A stretch of DNA of 64,000 bases, from the NCBI GenBank assembly GCA_030998225.1, contig JAPYXD010000484.1, forward strand, positions 8,742,001-8,806,000, in the 5' to 3' direction. Of this stretch, positions 1 through 10,164 are shown one piece after another (the stretch's first letter is position 1; every line of letters begins with the position of its first letter). The position numbers and the translations under genes are program-made. Under the pieces are notes generated by a model, which was not told the DNA's origin, ran no database searches, and saw only the letters and a program-made list of their open reading frames with translations. Source of the DNA: Diplolepis rosae (taxonomy: Eukaryota; Arthropoda; Insecta; Hymenoptera; Diplolepididae).

Positions 1-231
1 ATTTGTTTAAGAAACATTTGTTTAAACACCTAATGTTAGAAACGGCTCCTTGAAAAGTTAAATCTGTAGATCAATTTTATAAGGACTATCATACATATTC
101 CGTATATTTTATGTCTACTTTTTTATCTTCTTTGTTGTAATAAAACTAATAACAATATGTTCTCAAACAAACACAATCACTTAATATGTATGGATATACA
201 AACTATGCTTTTGCGAAAAATAGCAGTGTAT

Positions 232-404
232 CAAGTTATCACCTATGGCAGAATTTGGGGCTCATTTCGGGCTCTCTAAATACCCAATTGCTAAATTTAA
301 TGCTCCGTTATTTTTTTTTAAAAAATAACGGAGCATTAAATTCAGCAATGGGGTATTTAAAGATCCCTAAATGAACCCTAAATTATGGTATAGGTGATTA
401 CTTG
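232..404. repeat. Small foldback MITE (173 bp hairpin)
   Basis: The two halves are inverted copies: CAAGTTATCACCTAT at the left end pairs with ATAGGTGATTACTTG at the right, and the centre is AATAACGGAGCATTAAAT against its complement. The element is almost all stem. The short open frame across it (186-374) is a by-product of the hairpin, not a gene. I see no clear target duplication. Confidence 0.7.
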
Positions 405-469
405 TTTATCTGTTATTTTAACGTGTGGTTATTTATGTCAACTTAACGTTAAGCCAGCGCAACCCTTTG

Positions 470-562
470 TTTTTTTTTTAAATAAAGGAGCATTAAATTT
501 AGCAATGTGGCATTAAATTAGTCTTAAATGAGCCCTAAATTCTGATATAGGTGGGGACTCGA
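470..562. repeat. Half-copy of the 232-404 hairpin element
   Basis: GGAGCATTAAATTTAGCAAT, then AATGAGCCCTAAATT and ATATAGGTG, match the right half of the hairpin at 232-404 in the same order. The left half is missing, so this looks like a truncated second copy. Confidence 0.55.
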
Positions 563-601
563 TTGGACTCTGTGGTTACGTCAACTTAACATACCTCTGT
601 T

Positions 602-623
602 AATCAGCGGAATTCCGCTGATT
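602..623. repeat. 22-nt perfect palindrome
   Basis: The positions read as a perfect inverted repeat centred on GGAATTCC, with arms AATCAGC and GCTGATT. It stands alone between repeats. It may be the remains of a small element or chance. The stretch from 624 to 884 shows nothing recognisable. Confidence 0.5.
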
Positions 624-884
624 CAGATTAAGAGAGTAGAGGTTTTGTTACCCCATTTCGAATAATTATAAGCATTTAGTAGTTGACAGACCTATCTTGG
701 TGCATTTTATACAATTTCACAAATTTTGAACTCGATATTTAATTTTGCATGGGAATGGGCTTACAGGAACTAAAATGCCGGTAAAATAGAAATCTTTGGA
801 TATTTCATTGTCTCAAATCTACCTAAAGGAAACTGACTTTGATTTGTCAGTGTTGCTGATCGTGTTGCAGAAAAATGTCGGCTA

Positions 885-1035
885 TTTGAACCTATTTACT
901 CTACGGCAGTTTTCGCTACGGTAGCAGAAACTTCTACGCTTGCCAACTAATCAGGAGCTTTGGTTATAAATAAAACACTTCTAATTGGGTACTGTACCGA
1001 AAATTGCTGTGGTGTAAATAGGCTCATTGTTCAAA
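885..1035. repeat. Short imperfect inverted repeat (MITE-like)
   Basis: TTTGAACCTATTTAC and GCAGTTTTCG on the left pair with CGAAAATTGC and GTAAATAGGCTCATTGTTCAAA-like sequence on the right. The ~150-bp size fits a small non-autonomous element. No flanking duplication was identified. Confidence 0.4.
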
Positions 1036-1199
1036 GGCAAGTCTGCAGATTAAATTATTTATGGTACGGCTACAAAAGGGTTTACAGATCGATACAATAT
1101 ACTCTCTAAATTTCGAATTGAAGTTGATTGTAAGTAAAAACTAAAAGAAATAATGGTTATTTGAACTACTTCTTAAGTAGTGAAAAAACCACTTTTTTC

Positions 1200-2158
1200 T
1201 AGTAGAACTACACATGCTGACTGGATTGAATAGTGACTATTCCACTATTTTGTATCTAGCCCAATATTTTATGAGTGGCATTCACTATCTCTTAACTGGA
1301 ATCCACTATTAAGGTAGTTTTCATCCACGAAAATTAGACCTCAGCCAAAGATAGATAATTTTACTTTCAAGAATAGCAATATTATTATTGAAGGGCTATT
1401 TTTAAAGAGAAAAGATTATTTTACATGAAAAAAATTTGAAACACAGAAAAATAATTTTATTAATAAAATTTTATTTTTGACCCAACTTTTTTTCTTATCG
1501 CTTCTTACCAAATTTTAAAAAATTATGCGATTCTAATAAGTCATGAATCATTTTTTCATAGAAAAGATTTCCCACATATTCACCGTTTCTGATTTTTAAA
1601 AATGAATTCTTTAATGGCTGAAACCATTAAAAAAACATTTTCCAAAACGAAATTTTTATAAACATATTGCTGAATTTGATAATAATTTTTTCAATTTCGA
1701 GAATTGGAAATGGTTAAGTTGTAGGGAATCTTTTTCTTGAAAAAGTGATTTTAAATTTATTAAAATCGCATAATTTTTTAAAATTTGGTAAAAAGCAATA
1801 AGAAGAAAAGTTGGGGCAAAAATAAAATTTATTAATAAAATTATTTTTCTGTATTTCAAATCTTTTTCATGGAAATTAATCTTTTCTCTTCCAAAATAGC
1901 CCTTCAATAATAATATTGCTATTCTTGAAAGCAAAATTATCTATTTTTGCCTGAGGTCTAATTTTCGTGGATCAACTACCTTAAGTAAGAGGTTCATCAC
2001 AGCACTAGATAAAATAGTGGCTATTCCATTATTTTAGATTGAGACCACTATTTCATGAGTAGCATTTACTAGTTTATAAGTGAAGTCCACTATTAAGTAA
2101 GTGGTTCATCACGGCATTAGATAAAACAATAGCTATTCCACTATTTTTGATTTAGAAA
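1200..2158. repeat. Degenerate ~110-bp tandem array, split by an insertion
   Basis: Units containing CCACTATTAAGTAAG, GGTTCATCACGGCATTAG and GCTATTCCACTATTTT recur near 1230-1312, 1981-2090 and 2091-2158, diverging between copies. The TTAA-flanked foldback at 1313-1980 sits inside one unit, and the 757-bp Tc1/mariner derivative begins at the array's right edge. It looks like an old minisatellite used twice as a landing site. Confidence 0.5.
1313..1980. mobile_element. TTAA-flanked foldback element, copy 1
   Basis: TTAA at 1309-1312 and 1981-1984 brackets long inverted arms. The left arm reads GGTAGTTTTCATCCACGAAA, and the right arm carries its complement, ending TCGTGGATCAACTACC. The arms continue inward through CTCAGGCAAAAATAG-like and GAAGGGCTATTTT sequences for roughly 150 bp. 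TTAA duplication is the hallmark of piggyBac-type insertion, but no transposase is encoded. Related copies lie at 36141-36606 and 51996-53563. The 92-codon minus-strand frame inside it is a by-product of the repeat. Confidence 0.7.
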
Positions 2159-2161
2159 GTA

Positions 2162-2918
2162 AAGGGTTTCCCAATAGGGGTGATATGATTTTGAATGTCC
2201 CTATCGGGCTCATTTGAACTGAAATTTTTGACGTCTGCTGTCAGTTGTCATCAGTAAGGTTTGCCATTTAATCATGAGTAGTTTCACGCTTCCACAACGT
2301 TTGGAAATTGTCCAATTATTTTATCAAAATTCGAGAAGTTTTGTCGGTGTTCAAAGAGCATATCGTGCAAAATATGGTCGTCATTCTGCTCCATCCGCGC
2401 TCTCAATTCGTCGAATAATCGATAAGTTGGAGAGTGAATTTACTCTATTGGATACTAAGCCTAAAAATCGTATGCGTACCGCACGTTCTACACAGAATAT
2501 AGCCGCCGTACAGGCCAGTATCGAGGAAAACCGTGAATTGTCCGTGCCACGCCGATCTCAGGAATTGGGCCTGTCCAGGATGACTACCTGGCGTATTTTG
2601 CGATTGGATCTTGGCCTGCATCCCTATAAGATGATTCTGGCCCAAGAACTGAAGCCTAATGACCATCGTTTGCGTCGGGAGTTCGTGGATTGGGCTCTGG
2701 AATCAATTGAAAATGATCCCAATTTTCATCAAAAAATCATCTTTTCTGATGAGGCGCATTTTTGGCTCAAGTCTCGGGGGACATTTGGCCGATATATTGT
2801 TTAAATCATAAATGGCATAGAATATCCAATATAATAAAAAAGATTTCGATCAATTCCGAATGAATATTCAGTGTTTTTTTTCAATTTCAAAACATATCAC
2901 CCTTATTGGGAAACCCTT
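2162..2918 (+). mobile_element. 757-bp Tc1/mariner deletion derivative, copy 1
   Basis: Terminal inverted repeats start AAGGGTTTCCCAATA and continue about 32 bp with two mismatches. TA lies directly outside both ends (2160-2161 and 2919-2920), the IS630/Tc1/mariner target duplication. Inside is a truncated transposase frame. A second copy of identical length at 19059-19815 differs at only about eight positions, so both come from a recently active, already shortened source. Confidence 0.9.
2274..2804 (+). pseudogene. Truncated Tc1/mariner transposase with an N-terminal DUF4817-like helix-turn-helix
   Basis: The 176-residue frame opens with the helix-turn-helix region typical of insect DUF4817 transposases (about residues 5-57: TLPQRLEIVQ, GVQRAYRAKYG). 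A second HTH-like segment lies near 90-116 (VPRRSQELGLSRMTTWRIL). Next comes the first catalytic block, FSDEAHFW, with Asp159. The frame then jumps to what is normally the far C-terminus: read one base on, positions 2777-2810 encode GGHLADILFKS and a stop, a typical family ending. The middle, with the second and third catalytic acidic residues, is missing, and the junction shifts frame so the protein ends RGTFGRYIV. Catalysis should be impossible. DNA binding could survive. The ATG lies 112 bp inside the left end. Confidence 0.85.
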
Positions 2919-4172
2919 TATAATTTGAGAACCATCAATAATTTGTTGGCTTCGATTATGGCGTACATTTAAAGAAATAATACCTTGTGTATTTTTATTG
3001 ATATTTTTAAGTAACCCGCAACAACATTATATTTTTCAAAAAAAGTTAATGAATCAAATATCAAGATGTGAATTAGAAAGGGTGAAAACGATTTGCTAAA
3101 AGATTTTCCAATCCATTCTACTTCAAATCTTCCGGAGCACTTTTTGTGTTGCTTCCATTGACGTAACATCTATTCTCACAACCTCATCTTTGGTCTGTTC
3201 AAAATAGCCAATAGTCTGCAAATCTCAACAAAGCTGGAAGCTTATTTTCTTTTTTATAAAAAGCCATCTTTCCAATTAAAATAGCCAATTCGAATATTTT
3301 ATTGCAAAATTGTTGATCAGTTGTTATTAAATTATTAAGTTCTTGATTCTACTATATTATTATTATTTTTAAATATTATATAGTATTTTTTTACTTTATT
3401 GAGCAAGCACTCTTGATAACAAAATAATGGATCAGGCATGACATCCAAGGGCTCCACAATCCTATCAAATAAATTTGTAGCGTGAATACGTTTTAGATTT
3501 AAAATAATAATGTTAATAGGACACGGGTTTGCAAAAAAAAACTCTAAATACTTTGATGATAAAGTTTTCACAGTCTTTTTCTTTTGGCGCAGTTGAAAGT
3601 GTTCCTTTATTCAAATGCATTAAAAAATATTTTAATGGAAAATATTTTTTCATATTAGTTTTCTCTTTATTGAAAGCAATTGAAAAGATTTATGAGGCTC
3701 CCCACTTTATAAATTCGATACTGGATTTATTAGCATTTCTAGAAGTTAAGCAAGTTGAATAAAATACTTTACCAATTATGAATTGAAAAGGTGAAATGAC
3801 TCTGAGATAAAAGAAATTCTTATTTTGTTGCAAGGAAAAAAGAAGAGTTTCTTATTTCAGGTACTTTATTTTAATTAAGATATTTTCAGAAGCGGGTTTC
3901 TGTATGGAAAAAGGTATAAAGAAGAGGTGAATTCCTTTTTTCTGTACGGAATTCTATTCTCATAGGATTATGCGGCAGTTGTAAAGTTAATATGCGATTC
4001 CTGCTGATTTTCTCACCGGAAGCAATGTTCACAAATTAACACAATAAAAAAACAGTCACACTATACTGCTTGCAATGAAAAAAGGTATTTGAGACTGGCA
4101 TTAATATGTATCTCAACTTGTTAATCAGTATACGCTGGAATAATAAATGTAACTTCAAGGCTATCATACCAT
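2919..4172. other. No recognised gene; AT-rich spacer
   Basis: The interval lies between two mobile elements. The longest plus-strand frame (77 codons, 3529-3762) contains KYFFILVFSLLKAIEKIYEA and LLAFLEVKQVE. It looks protein-like but matches nothing I recognise and has no codon-composition support. I see no inverted repeat ends or RNA genes. Confidence 0.3.
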
Positions 4173-4352
4173 ACTAGGGTGTTTGATATTGACGTGATAT
4201 TTCTACAAGAGGTCGCCACTAATAACAAACGGCTATAATTGTTGACAAGTTTCATCCTTCAAACCTCTTTTGTCAAAATTTGAGCCAAATCCATTCATTA
4301 CTTTACAAGTTACAGTGTCTGAAAGCAACCAACCTCCGAATTTTTTGCAAAA

Positions 4353-6134
4353 ATGAAAATAAGTGAATTTTGTGTGTTGATTAAACACTACTTTTTGCGT
4401 GAAAAAACCTTATCAGAAACCCAAGCCATCTCGATAAATATTATTTGGACTTTGATCCGTCGTATGGAATAGTTCAGAAGTGGTTTACCGAATATCATTG
4501 TGGTCGTACGAGCACAAAAACAATACCTAGTCCAGGTCGTCCAAATGAGATCACTACACCAGAAATGATCAATAAAATCCATGATATTGTTTTGAATGAC
4601 CCGAAAGTAAAACTATGTGACATCGCTTGGATCGTATTCATCTCAAGGGGGTGGACCTGTGTCAAGAACGATTTTCGAACGCTTTTTTAGGATCAACGTG
4701 TAGGTAAAGTAATTAAAATTTTTTAATTATTCCTTCACGATTTTCTCGCTTTATTCTTAGATATTTTACATTAATTGTTTCAAAGGTGTTATTAAATTAG
4801 TAAATAAATGATCGAAGCGGGAACGAGACCTTCTCAAAATGGCAGACCCAAACGGTGTGCAAGATACAGTACGCATCTGTCTTCTGATACGAAAAACGAA
4901 AATACTTCGTTATTCGTAATTAAGTTGCCGAGGTACTAACGTAGGAATTTAGTAAATTTTGGTAAATTGACAAAATGGCGCACTTTGCAAAAAAAAATTT
5001 CGTTTTTTCCTCTTTTTTCGAGCGTAATGAGCCGTAAAAAACGGGAAATTTTTTTAGAAATCCCTACGTCAGTACCTCGCATTATGCATAAAAATTAATT
5101 ACAAAAAATTTGAGCCGAATCGATTGAATAGATTTATCGCAATCCTGCACACCAACTTGAAAAACATGGTTTTGAGAAAAATGAGCTTGAAGTTTGAAAA
5201 CGGGATGAATCATTGTTTTGATCAACCGACCGCGGGAGCCTTTAGGTCCTGCAGCTCAAAAAGTAAGCTGCTTTTCGAACAAACCCTTTTAGAAAAGTCT
5301 TTTTAACATGTTTTAGAATAGAAATAAGCAATAAAATAAAATAGATTTTTCGAAAGCGACACACAAGTCTACCCCTTAGCTGAGCGTGTAGTCAATATTT
5401 TGCATATACATTTGTGCATGAGAAAGTTCTGTGCAAACTGGGTACCGCTATTGCTCAAAATCGACCAAATACGCATTCGTGTGACCAGTTCGGAGCAAAA
5501 TTTGACCTGTTTTAACCGCAATCCGAAATAGTTTTTGCGTGGATTTGTGACAACGGATGAAATATGATTCCACCACTTTACTTCGTAATCACGTGAAGGG
5601 TCAAAACAGTGGGTTAAACCTGGTGAAAATGCAACAAAGCGTCCGAAAACGCAACAATCGGTTGGGAAAATTATGGCTAGTGTTTTTTGGGATGTACATG
5701 GAGTAATCTTCATCGACTACCTTGAGAAAGGAAGGATGATGACTGGAGCATAATATTCTGCATTATTTGATCAATTGTTTGACGAAATTAGGGAGAAACA
5801 GCCACATTTGAAGAAAAAGAAATCCTTTTTCATGATGACAATGCATCATCTCACATATCGAACATTGCACAGGCAAAAAAGCATAAATTGGGTTTCGAAT
5901 CACTTTCGCATTCACCGTATTCCCCAGATCTGGCCCTCAGCGACTATTAACTGTTGCCAAAATCTTAAGAAATGGCTGTGTCGTAAGCGTTTTGAGTCGA
6001 ACAAAGAAGTTGAATGTGAAAAAGAAGGGTATTTTGGAAGGTTTGACAAATCGTATTATTTGGAAGGCATAGAAAAGTTGAATGATCGTTGGAATCGTTG
6101 CATCGAGTTAAAAAGAGAGTACTTTAAGAAATAA
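4353..6134 (+). pseudogene. Mariner transposase pseudogene
   Basis: Starting at ATG 4353, the pieces follow mariner order across several frames. First is KISEFCVLIKHYFLREKTLSE. Then come PSYGIVQKWFTEYHCGRTST and PSPGRPNEITTPEMINKIHD (4450-4620). After the insertion the protein resumes with ERVVNILHIHLCMRKF (5382 on), TTDEI, the ASVFWDVHGVIFIDYLEKG block and a frame-shifted HDDNA/YSPDL region. It ends GYFGRFDKSYYLEGIEKL...ELKREYFKK with a stop at 6132-6134. The catalytic aspartates are still recognisable, but stops (such as in TDEI-stop-FHHF) and frameshifts kill it. The sequence style suggests the mauritiana/cecropia side of mariner; I would not press the subfamily. Confidence 0.85.
4647..5383. 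repeat. Insertion inside the mariner coding region
   Basis: Mariner similarity stops after codons for VFIS near 4645 and resumes at about 5382. The intervening ~0.7 kb is not mariner-like. It has its own inverted repeat (GAGGTACTAACGTAGG at about 4930 against CCTACGTCAGTACCTC at about 5063). CGTGTAG occurs at both 4697-4703 and 5385-5391 and could be a target duplication, which would make the insert 4704-5384. The exact left border is uncertain. Confidence 0.55.
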
Positions 6135-6203
6135 AACCGATTTTTGGAAAAAAATAAATTCTTGTTCATTTTATCACATCAATATCAAACACCATAGTAC
6201 ATA

Positions 6204-6927
6204 CTACTGTGGGCAAAAACGAAGGTGAATTTTGTTATGAAATGAAAAATCTTTATTGATTTATCCAAATCAATTTCATTCCCTTCAAAGTAATCCCCTC
6301 CCGATATGATGCAGTTATGCCAACGTTTTTTCCAATCGCCGAAACACGGAGCCAAATCAGGTGAATATGGTGGTTGTGGAACGATATGCGTTGAGTTTTT
6401 GGCGAAATGGTCACGAAGAACGAGTGCTGTGTGAGACGGCGCATTATCGTGATGCAAAAACCACAAATTGTCTGCCCAAAATATCTTTTGAAACGGTGTT
6501 GAGTGATCCTCTTAAAATGCCAATAGTCTCAGCAGGGTCTCTAATTGTCAATTGACGATTTTTGCGCACTAATTTTTTGATTTGATTGACGTGTTGCTTG
6601 TCAGTTGATATTGATGGTCGTCCGGGGTGTTCCAAGTCATCAACACGTTCTCTGCCTTCTTTGAAGTCTTTGTACCACTTATAAACATTTTTCTGCGACG
6701 ATGGCACTTCTTTGCTCAACAAATTCAGACATTGTAAAAATTGAAAAAATCACTTTCAGTCGTTTAGAAAACACAAGCGTAACTATGTAACAAATGATGA
6801 CATTGACATAAAATTTGGCATAGATGTCAGTAACAGTAGGACCAAAATAAAAATAAAAGAGTTTGCCCGAATCGGTTAGCCCGCGAAGTTTAAATTAAAA
6901 ATTCACCTCAGTTTTTGCCCACAGTAG
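6204..6927 (-). mobile_element. Internally deleted mariner of a different lineage
   Basis: Terminal inverted repeats CTACTGTGGGCAAAAAC continue to GGTGAATTTT at both ends, about 30 bp in all. TA lies outside each end (6202-6203 and 6928-6929). At 724 bp it is about half a normal mariner. Its ends and protein differ from the neighbour at 4175-6197, so this is an independent insertion next to that element. Confidence 0.85.
6247..6722 (-). pseudogene. Deleted mariner transposase remnant
   Basis: On the minus strand, one frame reads KWYKDFKEGRERVDDLEHPG, RPSISTDKQH, KLVRKNRQLTIRDPAETIGI and ends near NTVSKDILG. This is the mariner DNA-binding half, lacking its first ~50 residues. The other frame picks up at WFLHHDNAPSHTA (second catalytic Asp) and PQPPYSPDLAPC, then jumps to the family's C-terminal DWKKRWHNCIISGGDYFEG. 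Two internal deletions are therefore visible: one removes the first catalytic Asp, the other removes part of the C-terminal region. It cannot be active. Confidence 0.8.
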
Positions 6928-6989
6928 TAAATATTAAGAGAAATTGATAAATATAATCTTTGAAAGGATAATATTTAGAAATGTATTTT

Positions 6990-7189
6990 CAGATTCTCCT
7001 GAGTTAAAAAACTATTGGAGCGATCAATTCGAAGTTAGCTCAGACAAGGAAAATCGCCTTATTCATGACTGCTTCGATTTACGGTGCAACGATAGAAAAA
7101 GAATACGAAACTTATTCAAGCTGACCATCGCTATCGATGAAGTTGGTCAATTCGAAATATTGAGAAACTTTAGCCGTACATCAGCCTGA
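6990..7189 (+). CDS. Possible terminal exon, unknown product
   Basis: An open frame follows a good acceptor-like site (GTATTTTCAG at about 6981-6990) and runs to TGA at 7187-7189. It reads DSPELKNYWSDQFEVSSDKE, then CFDLRCNDRKRIRNLFKLTI and ends NFSRTSA. The sequence is more balanced in base composition than its surroundings. I do not recognise the protein. With no other exon identified it could equally be a chance frame or the tail of a degraded element. Confidence 0.22.
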
Positions 7190-7732
7190 AAAGAAGCCTG
7201 GTTCCAAAATGACAAAAGCGAACTTCCGTCCAAGTTGGACCGCCTACTGGTGTCAACTTTTAATGCTTTGACAATAAGTTATCATGCTTATTACATTCGT
7301 TTTCCGGAATGGGCAACTATTTCTTTAAAATACCATGCTTCTGGAAGCAAACTTTCCCAAACTGTTTCTTCAATTTCACTGAAGTGTATCGAATAAATAA
7401 CTGAACTGGTGTGTCGAATCAAACTCAAAACTAGGTTTCCTACCAATCGGATTGAATAAAAAATTCACATTATATGCTATTAATCATTTTAAAGTATAAC
7501 AAACACTTCCATATGATTATTTTTAAATATCATTTTTTTCGCTCCGGTATATTTGAACCTCTGCGCTAAGCGCTTGATCTTATGTATTTTTCACGGCATT
7601 TTATTTGGTTTTTGTGATTTAATACTATGACTACAGTGAATTTCATAAAATTAGGAACGTAAATACAATTTCCTTGGAGCTACCACGACTTTGAGAAATA
7701 CATTCCTATTACGACTATCCCGCTCGATTTTA
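7190..7732. other. No gene recognised
   Basis: This is mostly AT-rich unique-looking sequence. Positions about 7655-7730 match about 10050-10115 in inverted orientation (CTCAAAGTCG and GTAATGAGAATGTATT-like stretches), so the edge of a dispersed repeat reaches here. Confidence 0.4.
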
Positions 7733-8002
7733 CACGGAGAAACTTTTATACCAATATATGTTTTATTTTATAACAATAACTCTAAAAAATATTAGGAATC
7801 TAGGGAAAATCGAAGTGCAATGGTAATTATTCCTAGCAGACTAGAAATTTTTTTCAGTCAAAATACTAAAGATTCGAAAAATGATATGAAACTTTAGTAT
7901 ATATTATAGTAAAGTTTGATACAATCCATAGTAAATTATCATATATTTAGTCTGAAATTCAGTATTTCGCTATGAAAAGTTCTAAACTTGGGTTTCTCTG
8001 TG
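7733..8002. mobile_element. CACGGAGAAAC-ended MITE, copy a
   Basis: The left end CACGGAGAAAC pairs with GTTTCTCTGTG at the right, with TA on both sides (7731-7732, 8003-8004). The interior carries blocks such as GAAACTTTAGTATATATTAT and AGGGAAAATCGAAGTGCAAT that recur in related elements at 18915-19836, 41646-41838 and 59120-59396. Confidence 0.75.
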
Positions 8003-8004
8003 TA

Positions 8005-8124
8005 ATTGTTGAAAAAAATCAGAACTCACGCTTTAAAAAAATATCGAAAAAAATCAGAACTCACGCTTTAACAAAATATTGAAAAAAATCAGAACTCACG
8101 TTTTAAAAAAATATTGAAAAAAAT
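8005..8124. repeat. Three-unit ~39-bp tandem repeat
   Basis: The unit GAAAAAAATCAGAACTCACG followed by CTTTAAAAAAATATC-type sequence is repeated three times with small changes. The array abuts the right target site of the MITE at 7733-8002. Confidence 0.75.
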
Positions 8125-8276
8125 AACTTAAATGTATACCTAAAACTATGTTTCCTTCCACGAATTTTTTAAAGTAAATTTTTAGAATTTTTTGAGCAGA
8201 GCAATTTTTTCTCTTGACGTTCTTTCGTAACACGCATATAATATTTTTTGGTAAATAATTTTACATCCAAACATTA

Positions 8277-8481
8277 CACAGAGAAAAAGAATTGTTGTAT
8301 TAACCAACCAGATTGTTGATATAGAACTGACAAAACTTTTTTACTTTCCCAACAAACCTATTTGTTGAATCAACAAAAGAGTTTGTTATTGCTTTTTGCT
8401 TAGCAAAACTTTTTGTAAGGAGAACTAAAGTTTTGTTGAGATGGCAAAAAAAAGTTTGTAAGTTCTATATTTTTTTCCGTG
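8277..8481. mobile_element. CACAGAGAAA-ended MITE
   Basis: CACAGAGAAAAAG on the left and TTTTTTTCCGTG on the right form imperfect inverted ends with TA outside both. The interior repeats short CAACAAA/TTTGTTG motifs in both directions. The ends place it in the same CAC...GTG group as the neighbouring element. Confidence 0.55.
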
Positions 8482-8529
8482 TATGTGTCTACCTTTCGTA
8501 CTGCCTTTCAAATCAGTAAAAATTAACTG

Positions 8530-9907
8530 ATTGCAAAGATTGCTCGCAAGTTTCAGCGCGCTTAGGGCGCGCAATTTGATCGTCGCGCTTCGCGCTCCGT
8601 TTTTTCTGGACCTTGCGCTTCGCGCTCGGTCTTGTGCTCTTCGCATACATTTAAGTATATTTATTATAATTTGACACTGAAGCTCAAACCAATTATATAA
8701 TAATATTACAGATGATGTGAATTACACATTTTCTCAAAGTCACTGAATTTCTTTTTGAATTTAAGTGAAACAGGAAATTCAATTTAGTTTAGGCTCTATC
8801 AGCCTTAAGGAACACATTCTCATCATGGCGCTCGCGCTTCGCGCTCCATTTTCTGTATACATTTCAGTAACTTTTTAATAAATCACATGATTAAAATAAT
8901 TTATTTTCTTCCAAATCTCTTAAAAAGAAAAAACAATCGTAGACTTTATTTAAGGAAACGATTTTGCAGAGCAACGTTTATTTTGTATCTCACATATTTT
9001 GGTGAAAAAAATCGAATTTTTTTAATATTAAAAATCAAAACATAAAATATACATCCTGTCCCGAAATGTCTTAATGAGAATTTGTAGACCTCATTTAGGC
9101 AAACAATTTTCCATCTAAATGTTTTTTTTGCATCTCACATATTTTGTCTAAAAAATGGAATTTTTTCATTTTTATCGTATTTTTTGGAATTGAAACGAAA
9201 AATATATCTTTTATCAGAAACTGTATCAGACAAAATTTGTAGATCTTTTTGAAACGAACAACTTTGTATTCTCTCGTTTTTTTCGTATTTTACATATTAT
9301 TGCTAAAAAATTGAATTTTGTATTTTCAATAGTTTTTTTTAATTAAAAAGAAAAATATGCATCTTATGAAAAAATGTTACAATTCAAATTTGTGGGACTT
9401 TATGTAAAAAATAATATTGTATCATAACGTTTTTTCGTATCTCGTATAATTTAACTTGAAAATGGAATTTTGATATTGACTTTTTTCGAATTTGAATATG
9501 CTGTAACATTTCTAATTTTGATTTAATCAAAAAATATTATCAGGATAATTTGTAGAGATTTATGAGCACTATCAAAAACCAGTATTGAAATTTTTTATTT
9601 TTTCAAAAAATTATTTTCAAAAACACAAAAGTAGTGCTCAATCCCTCAATTTTGATTGGATGTGGCTGGTTAACGAACTTGTCCTTACTTTTTCGGCTCC
9701 GATAAAGTGTACCAAAGCTCAATTCAATCTGGTAATTCTATCGAGAGTTATGCCGCACACGACCTACTACAGACAGACAGACAGACACTTTCGTAAAAAC
9801 CCTTTTTTCTGACTCAGGAGGTCTCAAAACGTAAAGATTTGATGAAAATTTCGAAAGTCATTTTTCACATAAAACCAATACCTTCTCATCCATGATGAGA
9901 ATGTAAA
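8530..9907 (+). repeat. R1 dispersed repeat, copy A
   Basis: R1 has a GC-rich module (GCGCTTCGCGCTC-like, about 8550-8640) and a spacer, then AAGGAACACATTCTCATCAT (8808-8827). A ~1-kb core starts CTGTATACATTTCAGTAAC at about 8868. The core includes GGATGTGGCTGGTTAACGAA, a CAGACAGACAGACA run (9771) and TCTGACTCAGGAGGTCTCAA, and ends ATGAGAATGTAAAAA. Six or more copies share this order. The 75-codon frame at 9585-9812 recurs only because the DNA recurs. Its transposition class is unknown to me. Confidence 0.7.
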
Positions 9908-10164
9908 AATGCATTACGAATTTTGAATCTGTCAAATTCCAACTGATTTAGTTTTAAAGAGTACAGAGGCTAGACTCGTACATTATGTTTATTCTTTTCA
10001 GTATTTTCTAAAAAATGCGAGTTCTTATTTTCTGCCTCTAGTAATACTGAGTGCATAACGTGAGTCTCGTAATGAGAATGTATTCCTCAAAGTCGAAGTA
10101 ACATTGGGAAAATTACATTATCACTAATAATGTTATAAAATTTACCGTAGTCATATTACATAAG

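Larger units (their letters stand above)
4175..6197 (+). mobile_element. Near-full-length mariner element carrying an internal insertion
   Basis: The ends match as inverted repeats: CTAGGGTGTTTGATATTGAC on the left and the complement of CATCAATATCAAACACCATAG on the right. TA flanks both sides (4173-4174 and 6198-6199). The 2.0-kb length exceeds the usual ~1.3 kb because about 0.7 kb of unrelated sequence sits in the coding region (about 4647-5383). The next mariner begins six bases past its right end. Confidence 0.85.

Noticed and set aside
5369..5713. 114-codon minus frame
   Set aside because: It is antisense to the mariner transposase pseudogene.
7981..8125. CRISPR-like direct repeats
   Set aside because: Units are contiguous with no unique spacers; this is a simple tandem repeat in a eukaryotic context.
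8425..8646. Arg/Ser-rich minus-strand frame
   Set aside because: It is a translation of the GCGCTTCGCGCTC module of R1 and recurs in broken form elsewhere.
9585..9812. Conserved 75-codon frame repeated at 46990 and 58576
   Set aside because: It recurs only because the R1 repeat recurs. It spans the CAGA run and varies at its end, and nothing outside the repeat supports translation.
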